Shown here: positions 63,794 through 64,000 of the stretch, piece after piece | Layout: every line of letters begins with the position of its first letter | How positions within the stretch are numbered: the first letter of the stretch is position 1 | Program-made: the position numbers and the translations under genes | Notes under the pieces: model-generated | Databases searched by the model: none | Seen by the model: only the letters and a program-made list of their open reading frames with translations | What the model was told of the DNA's origin: nothing | Source of the DNA: an uncultured Flavobacteriales bacterium | Lineage (GTDB): Bacteria; Bacteroidota; Bacteroidia; Flavobacteriales_E; Vicingaceae | Assembly (NCBI GenBank): GCA_905479995.1 | Contig: CAJQON010000019.1 | Span: forward strand, 1-64,000 | DNA length: 64,000 bases | Reading direction: 5' to 3'

Positions 63794-64000
63794 TTACTCG
63801 GTATGCTGAATTTCTTCAATTAATTTATCCATGGTAATGGCTAATTTCTCGTCATAATCGGTTTGGTAAATCACTTCAACTCTTAATGCTTTTAAGCCTG
63901 ATACACCTTGTAAGTCTTCGAGGTCTAAAGCTTCTACTGTTCCTAAATAATTTTTAGATTGTAAGTACTTAATGTACTTCATGTACTCTTGCGCTTCTTT
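63794..64000 (-). CDS. Hypothetical protein, 5' part outside window
   Basis: The last 68 codons of a minus-strand gene whose frame is open to the right edge (in-frame KEAQEY before the ATG at 63982). The visible part ends YQTDYDEKLAITMDKLIEEIQHTE and has no recognised motif. ATG 63982 could be the start of a 62-residue protein, but the open frame favours a longer one. It lies 9 bases before the HD/Pycsar-type gene, so the two are probably co-transcribed. Confidence 0.55.
   Translation of the reverse strand, partial: KEAQEYMKYIKYLQSKNYLGTVEALDLEDLQGVSGLKALRVEVIYQTDYDEKLAITMDKLIEEIQHTE

Overview
The window looks like a chromosomal segment of an AT-rich member of the Bacteroidota, most likely the order Flavobacteriales. 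The evidence is type IX secretion (T9SS) C-terminal domains of both classes (type A at 30.1-31.2 kb, type B at 31.3-33.8 kb), the gliding-type ABC genes gldF/gldG, families largely confined to Bacteroidota (DUF6702, DUF4833, DUF4920, the DksA-like protein without zinc cysteines, TPR-SpoIIE proteins), signal peptides ending in ..GQ or ..AQ, and -7 promoter boxes of the form TAnnTTTG. Placement below order level is not possible by eye. The segment is gene-dense and mostly housekeeping. I see no rRNA operon, prophage, insertion sequence, CRISPR array or integrase.

Layout. 0-8.6 kb: the end of alaS, a DUF6702/M1 aminopeptidase pair, a CPBP membrane protease, and a fused branched-chain/pyruvate-type dehydrogenase E1. 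8.6-11.3 kb: a TPR-SpoIIE phosphatase whose start region lies in a dispersed repeat, and an alpha/beta hydrolase. 12-19.6 kb: two minus-strand gene groups, AsmA-methyltransferase-ferredoxin-like and metG-HWPG membrane protein-rluB. 19.6-25.5 kb: LD-carboxypeptidase, yraN, asparaginase, DEAD-box helicase, tRNA-Ala(GGC) and a RidA protein. 25.5-31.2 kb: ileS-dksA-like-lspA and a T9SS cargo protein. 34-46.5 kb: gltX-folB, ligA, msrB-aminotransferase, recQ-elaA, a UbiA prenyltransferase and maf. 46.5-47.3 kb: a deletion or rearrangement scar carrying two broken gene starts. 47.3-53.5 kb: lysC-lysA (lysine/DAP pathway) and gldF-gldG-DUF4340. 53.6-64 kb: an unrecognised lipoprotein, a 1199-residue phosphoesterase-like/kinase-like/Omp85-like fusion, a PAP2 phosphatase, ppk1, and an HD-domain protein with a Pycsar-effector-type membrane region.

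What works together: four aminoacyl-tRNA synthetases (Ala, Met, Ile, Glu) and a tRNA-Ala serve translation. LspA, the lipoproteins, the Omp85-like fusion and the T9SS cargo serve the cell envelope. lysC/lysA feed peptidoglycan and lysine. ppk1 and the HD/Pycsar-like protein may form a polyphosphate or signalling neighbourhood.

Most interesting: (1) IleRS has the swapped class I signature GIHH instead of HxGH. (2) The 1199-residue fusion has a degenerate calcineurin-like phosphoesterase site and, between it and the beta-barrel, a motif set (GDWDRHxDN ... DRDH) like the catalytic loops of HipA/CotH/FAM20-type kinases. (3) A 39-codon remnant of a DUF2652 cyclase-like gene lies beside the orphan Pycsar-type effector. 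(4) A dispersed repeat appears to encode part of a signal peptide. (5) A 93-base C-free tract precedes the broken adhesin gene.
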